Assembly (NCBI RefSeq): GCF_001428005.1
Contig: NZ_LMSB01000008.1
Span: 46,295-110,294 of the forward strand
DNA from: Arthrobacter sp. Soil736
GTDB taxonomy: Bacteria > Actinomycetota > Actinomycetes > Actinomycetales > Micrococcaceae
Length of the DNA: 64,000 bases
Reading direction: 5' to 3'
Position numbers and translations under genes: made by a program
Shown here: positions 25,676-34,717 of the stretch, piece after piece
How positions within the stretch are numbered: position 1 is the first letter of the stretch
How the letters are laid out: each line of letters opens with the position of its first letter
The notes under the pieces: generated by a model
Seen by the model: the letters and a program-made list of their open reading frames with translations, nothing else
Database searches by the model: none
What the model was told of the DNA's origin: nothing

Positions 25676-28600
25676 CTATAAGGCCGTCCCCGTTGTGAAC
25701 GTCCACGGTGGAGTGGAGATTTGGTTACCGGCCAGGTCGCGGACCGAAACGGCCATCGTATACGTGCGGTTGGCCAGCAGAGTCGCTGAGGGGTTCAGCG
25801 TCGCTGTCCTCGTCGTAGCGTTATAGCTAACCACCGCCGGGACCACGCTACCGCCCAGCCGCAGGACAACGGTCCCAGCTGTGGGCAGCCTAACCGGTTC
25901 GCTGAACCTGACCGTGATGTTCGCCGTCCGCCTGACATTTGTCGCGCGATTTGACGGAGTGGCCGCGACTACGGTTGGGGCCGGACCAGTGGTGAACTGC
26001 CACGGCGAGGGGGACATCGAGTTTCCAGCGGTGTCCCGGATCGATGAGAATGCCATGTTGTATGTACGGTCAGGCAGGAGGGTCGCGTTCGGATTGAGCG
26101 TCACCGTCCTCGTAGTGTTGTTGTACGTGACCGCTGCGGGGATGGGCGTCGGGCTGCCGTTGAGCCTGAGAACCACCGTTCCCGTAGTAAGGTTTGTCAC
26201 TGCCTCACTGAAGGTCGCCGTGATGTTGGCCGCCTGGCTGACGGACGTGGCGCCTGAGGCAGGCGTCCTGGCCGTAATCGTCGGGGCCACAAACTCGGTC
26301 CGCGGCGTGATCAGCGGGGTACGGGCGGAGGGTGCACCCGTTCCTGCCGAGTTGATCGCCGCGACGTCGAAGGTGTAACCCGTTCCGTTGATCAGGCCGG
26401 TCAGCACGGTGTTCGTGACGTTCCCGACCGTTGTCTCACGGGTCGGAGTGGCGCTCGTCCCGACGAACGTGCGCACCCGGTACTGCGTGACGGCTGTGGC
26501 ATTGGGGACTGCCGCGGGGGCCGTCCACCGAACCGTTACCTGCGCGTTGCCGGCCGTTGCCGTACCGATCGCCGGAGCAGCCGCGAAAACGGGAGCCGCC
26601 GGGGTCACCGGGTTGGACAGTGCCGAGAAAGCGCTGGTTCCGATGGCGTTCTCAGCTGCTATCTGGAACCGGTACGCCGTTCCGTTCGTCAGTCCGTCCA
26701 CGACCAGGCTGGTCGTACCCGCATCTGCGATCCGGATGTCCCCGACCTGGGCGCTGGCCGCATCGACGACCCGCACCTGGAAGGCGGTGGCCGCTGCCCC
26801 TGCTGCCGGTGTGAAGTTGACCGTCACCTGGGTGTTGCCGGCAATCAGGGCGCCGAGGACGGGCGTGGCGGGAGTGACACTGTCAGAGAACACCAGGCGT
26901 TCGATGTTCCTCAGGGTGTCGGTACCGTCGATGCCGCCGCCGTTGTGGACCACAGTGGTCACGGAACCGGGTGAACCCAGTTCGCCGGTTCCTCCGGTGG
27001 TGGTCACCGTGTAGTTCGCCGCGACGTCAGAGAACACTGCCGTGTCCGTTCCGCCGCCGGCGGACAGGAGCTCGCGGACTGCCACAATGTTGCCGACGTC
27101 CACCGTGCCCGCGAAGACCGCTTCCTGGAGTGTCGGGCCGGTCAGCGCTCCTGCTGCGTCCCGCAGGTACTTCGCGGCCATGCTGGTGGCGCTGCCGATC
27201 TCGGCGCCGCTTGCATCCCGGACGCTCAGCCGGACGTTGAGGTAACGGTCGCCGTCGATGATGTCGTTGGCGCCGCGGCCTTCGAGAGTGTCACTGCCGC
27301 CGCCGCCGAGGATGATGTTGCCATCGCCCCAGACGTGCGTGCCGCTCAGGATCGGGCAGTCCTTTGAAGCCGATGCCGCCACCACGTCAGCCAACGGAGT
27401 CGGCAGTGTCGGGATCAGCTCGTTCAGGCCGGCAATCCGGTTGACGCCGTCCTGGTCAAGAACGCTGCAACCGATGAACCCTGCGCCGCCAACCTGGCTG
27501 GGAACAACGTCGTCACCGCGGAGCTTGTCGTCCAGCGGACCGCCTGACAGCGCCTCGACTTCGTTGTACCTGTCGCGGACGCCCACCTGGAGGATATCCA
27601 GCGGCAGGATGGGCAGATTGAGGTCCGCGTCCTGCGGCTGGGGATCCTGGAGGCCGATCTCCCAGTCGTAGCCGGAGGCTCCGGCAACCTTCTCAACGCC
27701 GGGACCTGCGAGGCCGATGTCGTCGCCGCCTTCCATGTCGTAGTCGTCGTCGCCGCCCTGGCCGAACAGGACGTCGTGGCCCGGCTTCTGGGAGTCGTCC
27801 AGGAAGAACAGGTTGCTGGAGTCACCGATCAGCAGGTCGGGCTGGTCACCGCCCTCTTGCCAGTCGTCTCCGCCGTCGCCGAACACCGCGTCCAGGCCCT
27901 GGCCGGCGATGATGAAGTCGTTGCCTTCACCGGCAAAGGTCTCGTTGGAATTGGCGCCGCCGTTCATGAAGTCCTGGCCGTCGCCGCCCATGAGGATGTC
28001 GAGCCCGGGGCCGCCGTCGATCGCGTCGTTGCCCGGACCGCCCTTGAGGACGTCGTCGCCGATGAGGTCGGTGATGATGTCGTTTCCTTCGCCGCCGAGC
28101 GGAACGTCCGCACCGGAGCCGCCCTCGATGACGTCATTGCCTTCGCCACCCCAGAAGGTGTCGTTGTCGTTGCCGCCACGGACCCGGTCTACCCCGGGAG
28201 TGCCGTTGAACACGCTCTGGCCGTTGATGCCGGAAGGATCAACAGTGTTGAACGAACGGTACTGGATGGTTCCGTCGGGCTGCCGGATCAGCAGCGCCGA
28301 CTCGTTGCAGTCGGATGCAGGATCGTCGGCCACGGTGTTACCGGAGGTGGTGAAGCCGAGCTGGGTTCCGGCGAGGTTGCCCAGCTGGAACTTGCAGTCC
28401 GCGGTGGCGAAGGCATCAGCCTTCAGGGTGTGCACGTTCGTGTTCCGCATCATCATCTCGGCGAAGGAGTTGCCTTCGAGGGACGCCCGGAGGTTCATGC
28501 CGGGGGTGCGGGCCAGGTAGTACAGCCGGTCACCGTTCTGCAGGTCCGTGAGCTGGTTCTCAAAGACGTAGTTGAACGTCGAGCCGAGCAGTCCGCCGAA

Positions 28601-31180
28601 CGGAGTGGTCATCTCCGCGAGGCCGCCCACCCAAAGGTCGATGTTGTCGACGCCCGTCTTCGAGTTGGCTCCGTCGTTGGCCCAGGCATCCGTGCTGTTC
28701 ATGAATGCCGCTGCGTCGGCGGGTGCGACGTCGCCGGCAAGGGCGTCAGGGCTGACGAGCAGCCGTGCAGCCTCCCTCTTGTCCGCCAGGGTGGTGGCGT
28801 TCTTGATGGAGTCGTGCTGGCCGTATGCCGCCACGAAGTTGATGAGCGATGCCGGGTGCTTCATGTTTTCGCCGAAGTCCACCCAGCTCTTGTACGGCGT
28901 GAGTGCACCGTCGTTAGTGGAGGAGAACAGTTCACGCCGGAGGACGTTCAGCGTGGGGATACCTTCGGACCGTGCACGCGTCATGTTGATCGTGGCGAGG
29001 TCGAGCGGGAGGCCCAGCAGGTTGTTCCGCAGGGTGTCGGTGACGAACTCGTCGAGTTCGTTGCCGGCCTGGTCGGACATGCCCATGATGATGCTGCCGG
29101 CAGCCTGCTCGGACGTGAGCTGGCCTGCCGTACCGCCGTTGGTGTAGGCGGGCGGGTTCAGGAACCCGTTGAGCAGCGAGATGTCATTGCTCGTGCCGTC
29201 CTCGTTGGTCCGGGCAATCGTCTCAGTCAGCATGGAGTGGCCGAAGCGGTACACGGCGTGGGCGAACTCAGCCTTGACGGCGGGGTTGATGTCCGTCTGC
29301 GTGAAGGCAAACGGCTCGAACGGGTTGATGGCCGGCTGGATCTTGCGGGCAAACTCCTCGAAGACCAGGTGCTGGTATTCCATCTCGGTGATGAACCGGG
29401 CTGCCTGGAACAGGCGCTCGCCGTTCCAGCCGTCCGCACCCAGCGCCAGCTTCCATTCCGCCAGGGCGGCCCGGCCGGTGGCCGTGCCGGTGACTGCGCC
29501 CCCGTCCTTGGTGAGAATGTTCTTGATGTCACCGATGAGGCGGTCGTGCTCGGAGTGGAAGATCTGGTGGATGGCCGTCAGGCCGATGTTTTCGTTGACG
29601 CGTCCGTCACCTGCGACAAAGTGCATGTCCAGGATCTCGTCGTCGTACTGGTTAACACAGCCCGTCGGGAAGCCCGGCTGGACGCAAGGCACGAGGCCCG
29701 GCGTGACCACGGAATCCGGATCGGGAGTGAAACCCGGGTTCGGCACTGCGTTGTTCGCGATGTCCGTCAGGAACGGCGTGTCGAAGTGCTTGGCGTTTGC
29801 CGGAACGGCCACCGGGGCTGCCGTGTCGCCTTCGACCAGGCCGGTGTCCGTGACGTACTGCGGGAGGCCGCGCGCGGGTCCCGGGATGAACTTGCCGTAG
29901 GCGTCCGAGGCGATCATCGGAATATCAAGGGCATCCTTGTCCGTGAGCTGCAGGCCCAGCATCGTGGCGGCCTGTTCCTTGACCGTCGCCCAGGTGGCCA
30001 TGCCGCCCGCAATGGGGCCGGCAGGTCCGCCGAGGAGCTTGCCGGTGGAGACAGGACGGCCGGCGGTGTTGTTGACGTACTCCCGCACGAAGACCTGGTG
30101 TGAGGGGTGGGACGTGTACGTCTGGCTCTGGTCCACCCAGGGCGAGTCGGTGTTGTTGGCGTCCTGGATGTCATCCGCGGTGCCGAACGCGCCGTCGGGG
30201 CCGGCCTGGTTCTTGCCCCTGGTCAGTACCATGAAGCGCAGGTTCGGGTTGAGGTCGTCCGCGTTGCCGAAGACGTGGTCCGGACCGGCCACCAGCGGGT
30301 CATCGGCCTTCAGCGGCACGAACACGGATCCGCCGCTCTTGACCGTCTGGTCCACGCCGTGGTCGAAGAACTGTCCGAAGAGCGTGAACAGCGAGTTGTA
30401 GGGTGGCGAGAGCCCGACGTCAGTGGTCACGTTCGGGATGAACAGGGTGTTGTGGGACGGCACGCATCCGGCCGGAACACCGGCAACGGGCGGGTCCACC
30501 GTTGTGTCGGGATCCGTGGTGCAGGGCACCACACCTTCGTTGCCCTGGGTCCTGACCGGGAAGCCGGCCGCCTGGATGGCGGCGGGGTTGGTGGAGGTCT
30601 GGTCAACGATCAAGTTGCTGATGGTGCGCGGCTGCGAGTCAAACACGTTGCCTGACTTCTGCGCGTAGCTGGTTTGCGTGGGAGGCCCAAAGAGGGATCC
30701 CGACTCCGCATCCCGGAAGGACTTGGAACCCAGGCGCGGGAAGGGCTGGTCAGCAGCGCCGAAGAACTCCTGGCCGGCCTGGAGGTTGTTGCAGCTGCCG
30801 TCAACAGTCCGCAGCCCGTAGGACAACAGAGGGCTGGCGAGCTGGTTGGGGCCGGTGCCGACCAGCGCCCCGCAAGGGCCGGTGGCTGAGGTGGTGTTGG
30901 CCACGTGGGCCTCGGCGATCTTGATCTGCTTCAGGATGAACGACAGATCCGACGGGGTGACGGTGAAACCTTCACCAACAACGGCGGCCGCCGCCGGGGC
31001 CCCCACCACGGGCAGCCCGACGGCGATCGGGAGCACCAGCGACGTTGCCGCTGCTATCAGCCGGAAGGGGGCGGAGGTCTTTCCTGGCCTGCCGAATCGG
31101 AGACCGCGATGTAAGGGTTTGCTGGCGCCGGCCGCAGATTTTTCCGCGGATCCGCCGTCCTTGCGCGCTAAAAGCTTCAT
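25676..31180 (-). CDS. Very large secreted animal-type heme peroxidase with RTX repeats and FnIII/Ig-like domains
   Basis: 1834 aa from the ATG at 31180. Residues about 40-66 form a hydrophobic export signal ending in APAAAA. Residues about 255-930 are an animal-type (peroxinectin-like) heme peroxidase: distal histidine H274 in FGQFFDHGVDQT and proximal histidine H648 in YRFGHSML, with the arginine of the EYQHLVFEE region nearby. Residues about 995-1310 hold some ten nonapeptide RTX calcium-binding repeats (GGxGNDxxx), broken by an insert. Two fibronectin III domains (about 1438-1628) and two bacterial Ig-like (Big_5/SwmB) domains (about 1632-1834) follow. The protein is likely secreted and folds on meeting calcium outside. 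No type I secretion genes are adjacent, and the Sec-type signal argues against an RTX-exporter route. Alone in its operon. Confidence 0.88.
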   Translation of the reverse strand: MKLLARKDGGSAEKSAAGASKPLHRGLRFGRPGKTSAPFRLIAAATSLVLPIAVGLPVVGAPAAAAVVGEGFTVTPSDLSFILKQIKIAEAHVANTTSATGPCGALVGTGPNQLASPLLSYGLRTVDGSCNNLQAGQEFFGAADQPFPRLGSKSFRDAESGSLFGPPTQTSYAQKSGNVFDSQPRTISNLIVDQTSTNPAAIQAAGFPVRTQGNEGVVPCTTDPDTTVDPPVAGVPAGCVPSHNTLFIPNVTTDVGLSPPYNSLFTLFGQFFDHGVDQTVKSGGSVFVPLKADDPLVAGPDHVFGNADDLNPNLRFMVLTRGKNQAGPDGAFGTADDIQDANNTDSPWVDQSQTYTSHPSHQVFVREYVNNTAGRPVSTGKLLGGPAGPIAGGMATWATVKEQAATMLGLQLTDKDALDIPMIASDAYGKFIPGPARGLPQYVTDTGLVEGDTAAPVAVPANAKHFDTPFLTDIANNAVPNPGFTPDPDSVVTPGLVPCVQPGFPTGCVNQYDDEILDMHFVAGDGRVNENIGLTAIHQIFHSEHDRLIGDIKNILTKDGGAVTGTATGRAALAEWKLALGADGWNGERLFQAARFITEMEYQHLVFEEFARKIQPAINPFEPFAFTQTDINPAVKAEFAHAVYRFGHSMLTETIARTNEDGTSNDISLLNGFLNPPAYTNGGTAGQLTSEQAAGSIIMGMSDQAGNELDEFVTDTLRNNLLGLPLDLATINMTRARSEGIPTLNVLRRELFSSTNDGALTPYKSWVDFGENMKHPASLINFVAAYGQHDSIKNATTLADKREAARLLVSPDALAGDVAPADAAAFMNSTDAWANDGANSKTGVDNIDLWVGGLAEMTTPFGGLLGSTFNYVFENQLTDLQNGDRLYYLARTPGMNLRASLEGNSFAEMMMRNTNVHTLKADAFATADCKFQLGNLAGTQLGFTTSGNTVADDPASDCNESALLIRQPDGTIQYRSFNTVDPSGINGQSVFNGTPGVDRVRGGNDNDTFWGGEGNDVIEGGSGADVPLGGEGNDIITDLIGDDVLKGGPGNDAIDGGPGLDILMGGDGQDFMNGGANSNETFAGEGNDFIIAGQGLDAVFGDGGDDWQEGGDQPDLLIGDSSNLFFLDDSQKPGHDVLFGQGGDDDYDMEGGDDIGLAGPGVEKVAGASGYDWEIGLQDPQPQDADLNLPILPLDILQVGVRDRYNEVEALSGGPLDDKLRGDDVVPSQVGGAGFIGCSVLDQDGVNRIAGLNELIPTLPTPLADVVAASASKDCPILSGTHVWGDGNIILGGGGSDTLEGRGANDIIDGDRYLNVRLSVRDASGAEIGSATSMAAKYLRDAAGALTGPTLQEAVFAGTVDVGNIVAVRELLSAGGGTDTAVFSDVAANYTVTTTGGTGELGSPGSVTTVVHNGGGIDGTDTLRNIERLVFSDSVTPATPVLGALIAGNTQVTVNFTPAAGAAATAFQVRVVDAASAQVGDIRIADAGTTSLVVDGLTNGTAYRFQIAAENAIGTSAFSALSNPVTPAAPVFAAAPAIGTATAGNAQVTVRWTAPAAVPNATAVTQYRVRTFVGTSATPTRETTVGNVTNTVLTGLINGTGYTFDVAAINSAGTGAPSARTPLITPRTEFVAPTITARTPASGATSVSQAANITATFSEAVTNLTTGTVVLRLNGSPTPIPAAVTYNNTTRTVTLNPNATLLPDRTYNMAFSSIRDTAGNSMSPSPWQFTTGPAPTVVAATPSNRATNVRRTANITVRFSEPVRLPTAGTVVLRLGGSVVPAVVSYNATTRTATLNPSATLLANRTYTMAVSVRDLAGNQISTPPWTFTTGTAL

Positions 31181-31329
31181 GGGACACCTGCCGCTAGGAG
31201 GTATGTAACCGTGCCATCGTGCGTTGGCCTGCCCATGGAAACCTTGTGGATGCGCTCCATGCGTAGTTGTTCCCACTTGTCCTGATCCACCTAAATTGGG
31301 GGTTCCCAACCGGAGCCTTAAACTGCAAG

Positions 31330-31367
31330 GCCCGGACGGGGCCGCCGGATAGCGGCCCCGCCCGGGC
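31330..31367 (-). terminator. Terminator hairpin at the end of the aldehyde/alcohol dehydrogenase operon
   Basis: GCCCGGACGGGGCCGC pairs with GCGGCCCCGCCCGGGC (one mismatch) around a 6-base loop, about 50 bases beyond the DUF779 stop on the minus strand. A TTT follows only on the plus side, so strand use is not certain. Confidence 0.65.
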
Positions 31368-31419
31368 TTTCAGGTAGCGGGACTTCAGAGCGTCACAAGC
31401 TACTCTCCGGTCCGGCCGG

Positions 31420-31851
31420 TCACACCGGCCAGTCCATGAGCGTCGATCGGATCAGGAAACGCTTTCCCTCCGGCGCTTCCACCGAGAAGCCGCTCCCCCT
31501 GCCCTGCACCACGTCCACGGTCAGGTGAGTGTGGCTCCAGTAGTTGAATTGCTCCCTGGACATCCAGAACTCCAGCGCCATGGGGCTTCCTGCCGTTCCG
31601 GGACGGGCCCCGCCGCCGTCGGAAATATCAAAGCGGCCCAGCAGGACGTCCGCGTCCCCGGTCAGGAACTCCCCGGCCGGGAAGCACATAGGCGAGGAGC
31701 CGTCGCAGCAGCCGCCGGACTGGTGGAACATGAGGGGACCGTGCTGCGTCCATAGTTTCCTGAGCAGCTGCACGGCCTCGGCAGTGAGCGCCACCCGGGA
31801 GAAGTCCTCTCCGGGCAGCGTCACCGCGGCGTCACGACCGGCTTCAGTCAT
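31420..31851 (-). CDS. DUF779 domain-containing protein
   Basis: 143 aa. The cysteine-rich motif MFHQSGGCCDGSSPMCFP is the hallmark of DUF779, and ALEFWMSREQFNYWSHTHLTVDVVQGRG the second block. Members are almost always next to NAD-dependent acetaldehyde dehydrogenases, as here, and have no proven activity; the three cysteines suggest metal or redox chemistry. It begins 15 bases after the AdhP stop, so it is the third gene of the aldehyde dehydrogenase-adhP operon. Confidence 0.93.
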   Translation of the reverse strand: MTEAGRDAAVTLPGEDFSRVALTAEAVQLLRKLWTQHGPLMFHQSGGCCDGSSPMCFPAGEFLTGDADVLLGRFDISDGGGARPGTAGSPMALEFWMSREQFNYWSHTHLTVDVVQGRGSGFSVEAPEGKRFLIRSTLMDWPV

Positions 31852-31866
31852 CGCCGAATCCGCCCA

Positions 31867-32889
31867 TCAGAACCTCAGCACCACGCGGCCGTCGATCTTG
31901 GCGTGCTTCATCTCATCGAAGACCGCGTTGACCTCGGACAGCCCGCGGACCGAAACCGTGGGGTGGATCTTGCCCTGCGCGTAGAAGTCCAGGGCCTCTT
32001 CCAGGTCCTGCCGGGTGCCCACGATGGAACCGCGGACGGTCAGGCCCTTGAGCACGATCTCAAAGATCGGCGCCGGGAAGTCGCCCGGCGGCAGGCCGTT
32101 GAAGACGATCGTTCCACCTCGGCGGGCCATGCCGATCGCCTGGCCGAACGCCGAGGGGTGGACTGCCGTGACCAGGACGCCATGGCAGCCGCCGGTTTCC
32201 CGCTGGATGACCTCGGCCGGATCTTCGTGCAGGGCATTGACGGTCAGCTCGGCGCCGTGCTGCTTGGCGAGGGCCAGCTTGTCGTCAGCGATGTCGACGG
32301 CCGCAACGCGCAGGCCCATGGCCACGGCGTACTGGACCGCGATGTGGCCCAGGCCGCCGATGCCGGAAATCGTGACCCACTGGCCAGGTTTGGTTTCGGT
32401 CATTTTCAGGCCCTTGTAGACCGTCACACCCGCGCACAGCACAGGGGCGACTTCCACCGGGTCCGAACCCGCCGGGATGCGGGCTGCGAAGCGGGTGTCC
32501 ACCAGCATGTACTCGCCGAACGAGCCGTCCACGCTGTAGCCGGCGTTCTTCTGGGCCTCGCAGAGCGTCTCCCACCCGGTGCGGCAGTACTGGCAGTCGC
32601 CGCAGGCGGACCAGAGCCAGGCATTGCCCACCATGTCTCCGACGGCGAGGTCGGTGACGCCTTCTCCGAGGGCCACCACTTCGCCGACTCCTTCGTGGCC
32701 GGGGACAAACGGGGGTGAGGGCTTGACGGGCCAGTCGCCTTCGGCGGCGTGGAGGTCGGTGTGGCAGACGCCTGTGGTCAGTACCTTGACCAGCGCCTCA
32801 CCGGGGCCGGGCGTTGGAACGGGGATGGTCAGGACTTGGAGGTCCTTGCCGAATTCGGTTACTACGGCTGCTTGCATTGTCGTCGTCAT
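31867..32889 (-). CDS. adhP: Zinc-dependent alcohol dehydrogenase AdhP
   Basis: 340 aa. It has catalytic zinc ligands in TTGVCHTDLHAAEGDWP and GHEGVGEV, the structural zinc lobe with four cysteines (ACGDCQYCRTGWETLC), and the NAD motif SGIGGLGHIAVQYA. Oxidises ethanol and other primary alcohols to aldehydes with NAD. ATG at 32889 with AAGGA eight bases upstream. It lies between the aldehyde dehydrogenase (108 bases upstream) and DUF779 on the same strand, so ethanol to acetate via acetaldehyde is the likely route. Confidence 0.95.
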   Translation of the reverse strand: MTTTMQAAVVTEFGKDLQVLTIPVPTPGPGEALVKVLTTGVCHTDLHAAEGDWPVKPSPPFVPGHEGVGEVVALGEGVTDLAVGDMVGNAWLWSACGDCQYCRTGWETLCEAQKNAGYSVDGSFGEYMLVDTRFAARIPAGSDPVEVAPVLCAGVTVYKGLKMTETKPGQWVTISGIGGLGHIAVQYAVAMGLRVAAVDIADDKLALAKQHGAELTVNALHEDPAEVIQRETGGCHGVLVTAVHPSAFGQAIGMARRGGTIVFNGLPPGDFPAPIFEIVLKGLTVRGSIVGTRQDLEEALDFYAQGKIHPTVSVRGLSEVNAVFDEMKHAKIDGRVVLRF

Positions 32890-32997
32890 TGGCGAAATCC
32901 TTGCGTCGTTAGAGCGTTGGTTGAACTGGGTGTCGTGACGGGTGGTGCTGCCTTCCTGAGCAGTGGCCAGGGTGGCCGGCGCTGCGGCCTGGAAGAT

Positions 32998-34521
32998 CTA
33001 GAAGAATCCGAGCTTGTTTTCGTTGTAGCTGACCAGGAGGTTCTTGGTCTGCTGGTAGTGATCCAGCATCATGGCGTGGTTTTCACGTCCGATGCCGGAG
33101 GACTTGTAGCCGCCGAACGCGGCGCCGGCCGGGTAGGCGTGGTAGTTGTTGACCCACACGCGGCCGGCCTGGATCTCGCGGCCGGCGCGGTAGGCGACGT
33201 TGCCGTTGCGGGACCAGACGCCGGCGCCGAGGCCGTAGAGGGTGTCGTTGGCGATGCCCATGGCGTCGTTGTAGTCGCTGAAGCGCGTCACGGACACCAC
33301 CGGGCCGAAGATTTCCTCCTGGAAGATCCGCATCTTGTTGTGGCCTTCGAAGACGGTGGGCTGGACGTAGTAGCCGCCGGCCAGGTCCCCGGGCAGTTCG
33401 GCCCGGGCGCCGCCGGTGAGCACCTTGGCGCCCTCCTGCTTTCCGATGTCGATGTAGGAGAGGATCTTTTCCAGCTGGTCGTTGGAGGCCTGGGCGCCGA
33501 CCTGGGTTTCGGTGTCCAGCGGGTTGCCCTGGATGATCTTCTCCACGCGGGCCACGGCGTCGGCCATGAACGAATCGTAAATGTCCTCCTGGATGAGGGC
33601 GCGGGACGGGCAGGTGCAGACCTCGCCCTGGTTGAAGGCGAACAGCGTGAAGCCTTCCTGTGCCTTGTCGTAGAAAGCGTCGTTGGACTCGGCGACGTCG
33701 TTGAAGAAGATGTTCGGGCTCTTGCCGCCGAGTTCAAGCGTGACCGGAATCAGGTTCTGGCTGGCGTACTGGCTGATCAGGCGGCCCGTGGTGGTCTCGC
33801 CGGTGAAGGCGATCTTGCGGATCCGCGGGCTGGAGGCCAGCGGCTTGCCCGCCTCGACGCCGAATCCGTTGACCACGTTGAGCACGCCGGCCGGCAGGAG
33901 GTCGCCGATGAGTTCCATCAGGACCAGGATGGAGGACGGCGTCTGCTCGGCGGGCTTGAGGACCACGGCGTTGCCCGCTGCGAGGGCCGGTGCCAGCTTC
34001 CAGACGGCCATCAGGATGGGGAAGTTCCAGGGGATGATCTGTCCAACCACGCCAAGGGGCTCGTGGTAGTGGTAGGCCGTGGTGTCGTCGTCGAGCTGCG
34101 AAAGGCGTCCCTCCTGGGCACGGACCGCGGATGCGAAGTAGCGGAAGTGGTCAGCCGCGAGCGGGATGTCGGCATTCAGCGTCTCGCGGATGGGCTTGCC
34201 GTTGTCCCACGATTCGGCGACGGCCAGCATTTCGAGGTTCTCGTCGATCCGGTCGGCAATCTTGTTCAGGATCGCCGCACGTTCGGCGACGGACGTCTTG
34301 CCCCAGGACGGCGCAATCTTGTGCGCCGCGTCCAGGGCCAGCTCGATGTCCTCGGCCGTGCCGCGGGCCACCTCGCAAAAGACCTTCCCGGTGACGGGCG
34401 TGATGTTTTCGAAGTACTGGCCCTTGACGGGGGCAACCCACTCGCCGCCGATCCAGTTCTCGTAGCGGTCCTTGAACGTGACCTTCGAACCCTCGGTACC
34501 GGGCTGTGCGTAAACGGTCAT
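32998..34521 (-). CDS. NAD-dependent aldehyde dehydrogenase (acetaldehyde, ExaC/AldB type)
   Basis: 507 aa. The ATG at 34521 ([11 protein letters not shown]) matches the family start; 35 further in-frame codons upstream overlap the palindromic promoter elements. Catalytic glutamate in [14 protein letters not shown] and cysteine in [14 protein letters not shown] (the second cysteine of EVCTCPSR is nucleophilic by family rule). The sequence resembles ExaC/AldB acetaldehyde dehydrogenases. It is the first gene of the operon with adhP and DUF779 and is controlled, by inference, through the palindromes at 34539-34619 and the GAF protein encoded upstream. Confidence 0.94.
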   Translation of the reverse strand: MTVYAQPGTEGSKVTFKDRYENWIGGEWVAPVKGQYFENITPVTGKVFCEVARGTAEDIELALDAAHKIAPSWGKTSVAERAAILNKIADRIDENLEMLAVAESWDNGKPIRETLNADIPLAADHFRYFASAVRAQEGRLSQLDDDTTAYHYHEPLGVVGQIIPWNFPILMAVWKLAPALAAGNAVVLKPAEQTPSSILVLMELIGDLLPAGVLNVVNGFGVEAGKPLASSPRIRKIAFTGETTTGRLISQYASQNLIPVTLELGGKSPNIFFNDVAESNDAFYDKAQEGFTLFAFNQGEVCTCPSRALIQEDIYDSFMADAVARVEKIIQGNPLDTETQVGAQASNDQLEKILSYIDIGKQEGAKVLTGGARAELPGDLAGGYYVQPTVFEGHNKMRIFQEEIFGPVVSVTRFSDYNDAMGIANDTLYGLGAGVWSRNGNVAYRAGREIQAGRVWVNNYHAYPAGAAFGGYKSSGIGRENHAMMLDHYQQTKNLLVSYNENKLGFF

Positions 34522-34538
34522 TGCTGGCTCCTTTGCTC

Positions 34539-34619
34539 TGCAACCTCGTGGCGATCCGCATGGTGATCGCCGTTGCACCCAGCGTAGGAGGGGGAAGGTT
34601 GCAGGCAGGTTGCAACCTG
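34539..34619. promoter_or_regulatory. Cluster of GGTTGCA repeats and a perfect palindrome before the aldehyde dehydrogenase
   Basis: CAGGTTGCAACCTG (34606-34619) is a perfect 14-bp palindrome. A further AAGGTTGCA (34595-34603) sits just before it, TGCAACCT at 34539-34546 is an inverted half and GTTGCA at 34572-34577 another. Four copies of the TTGCAA-type half-site within 81 bases suggest cooperative binding by the regulator encoded at 34718-36115. Confidence 0.7.
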
Positions 34620-34717
34620 GGGCCACGCCTGCAGGGTTCCCTGGCCGAGCTTGCGAGGCCAGGGGGCAGGTGGGGAGGAGTCAGCTCACGTGGAAAGTTG
34701 CGCTCCCGATGTGCCGG

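Noticed and set aside
27776..30103. Long plus-strand open frame of 775 codons opposite the peroxidase gene
   Set aside because: Shadow of a GC-biased gene; no domain or start signal, low-complexity V/G/E composition.
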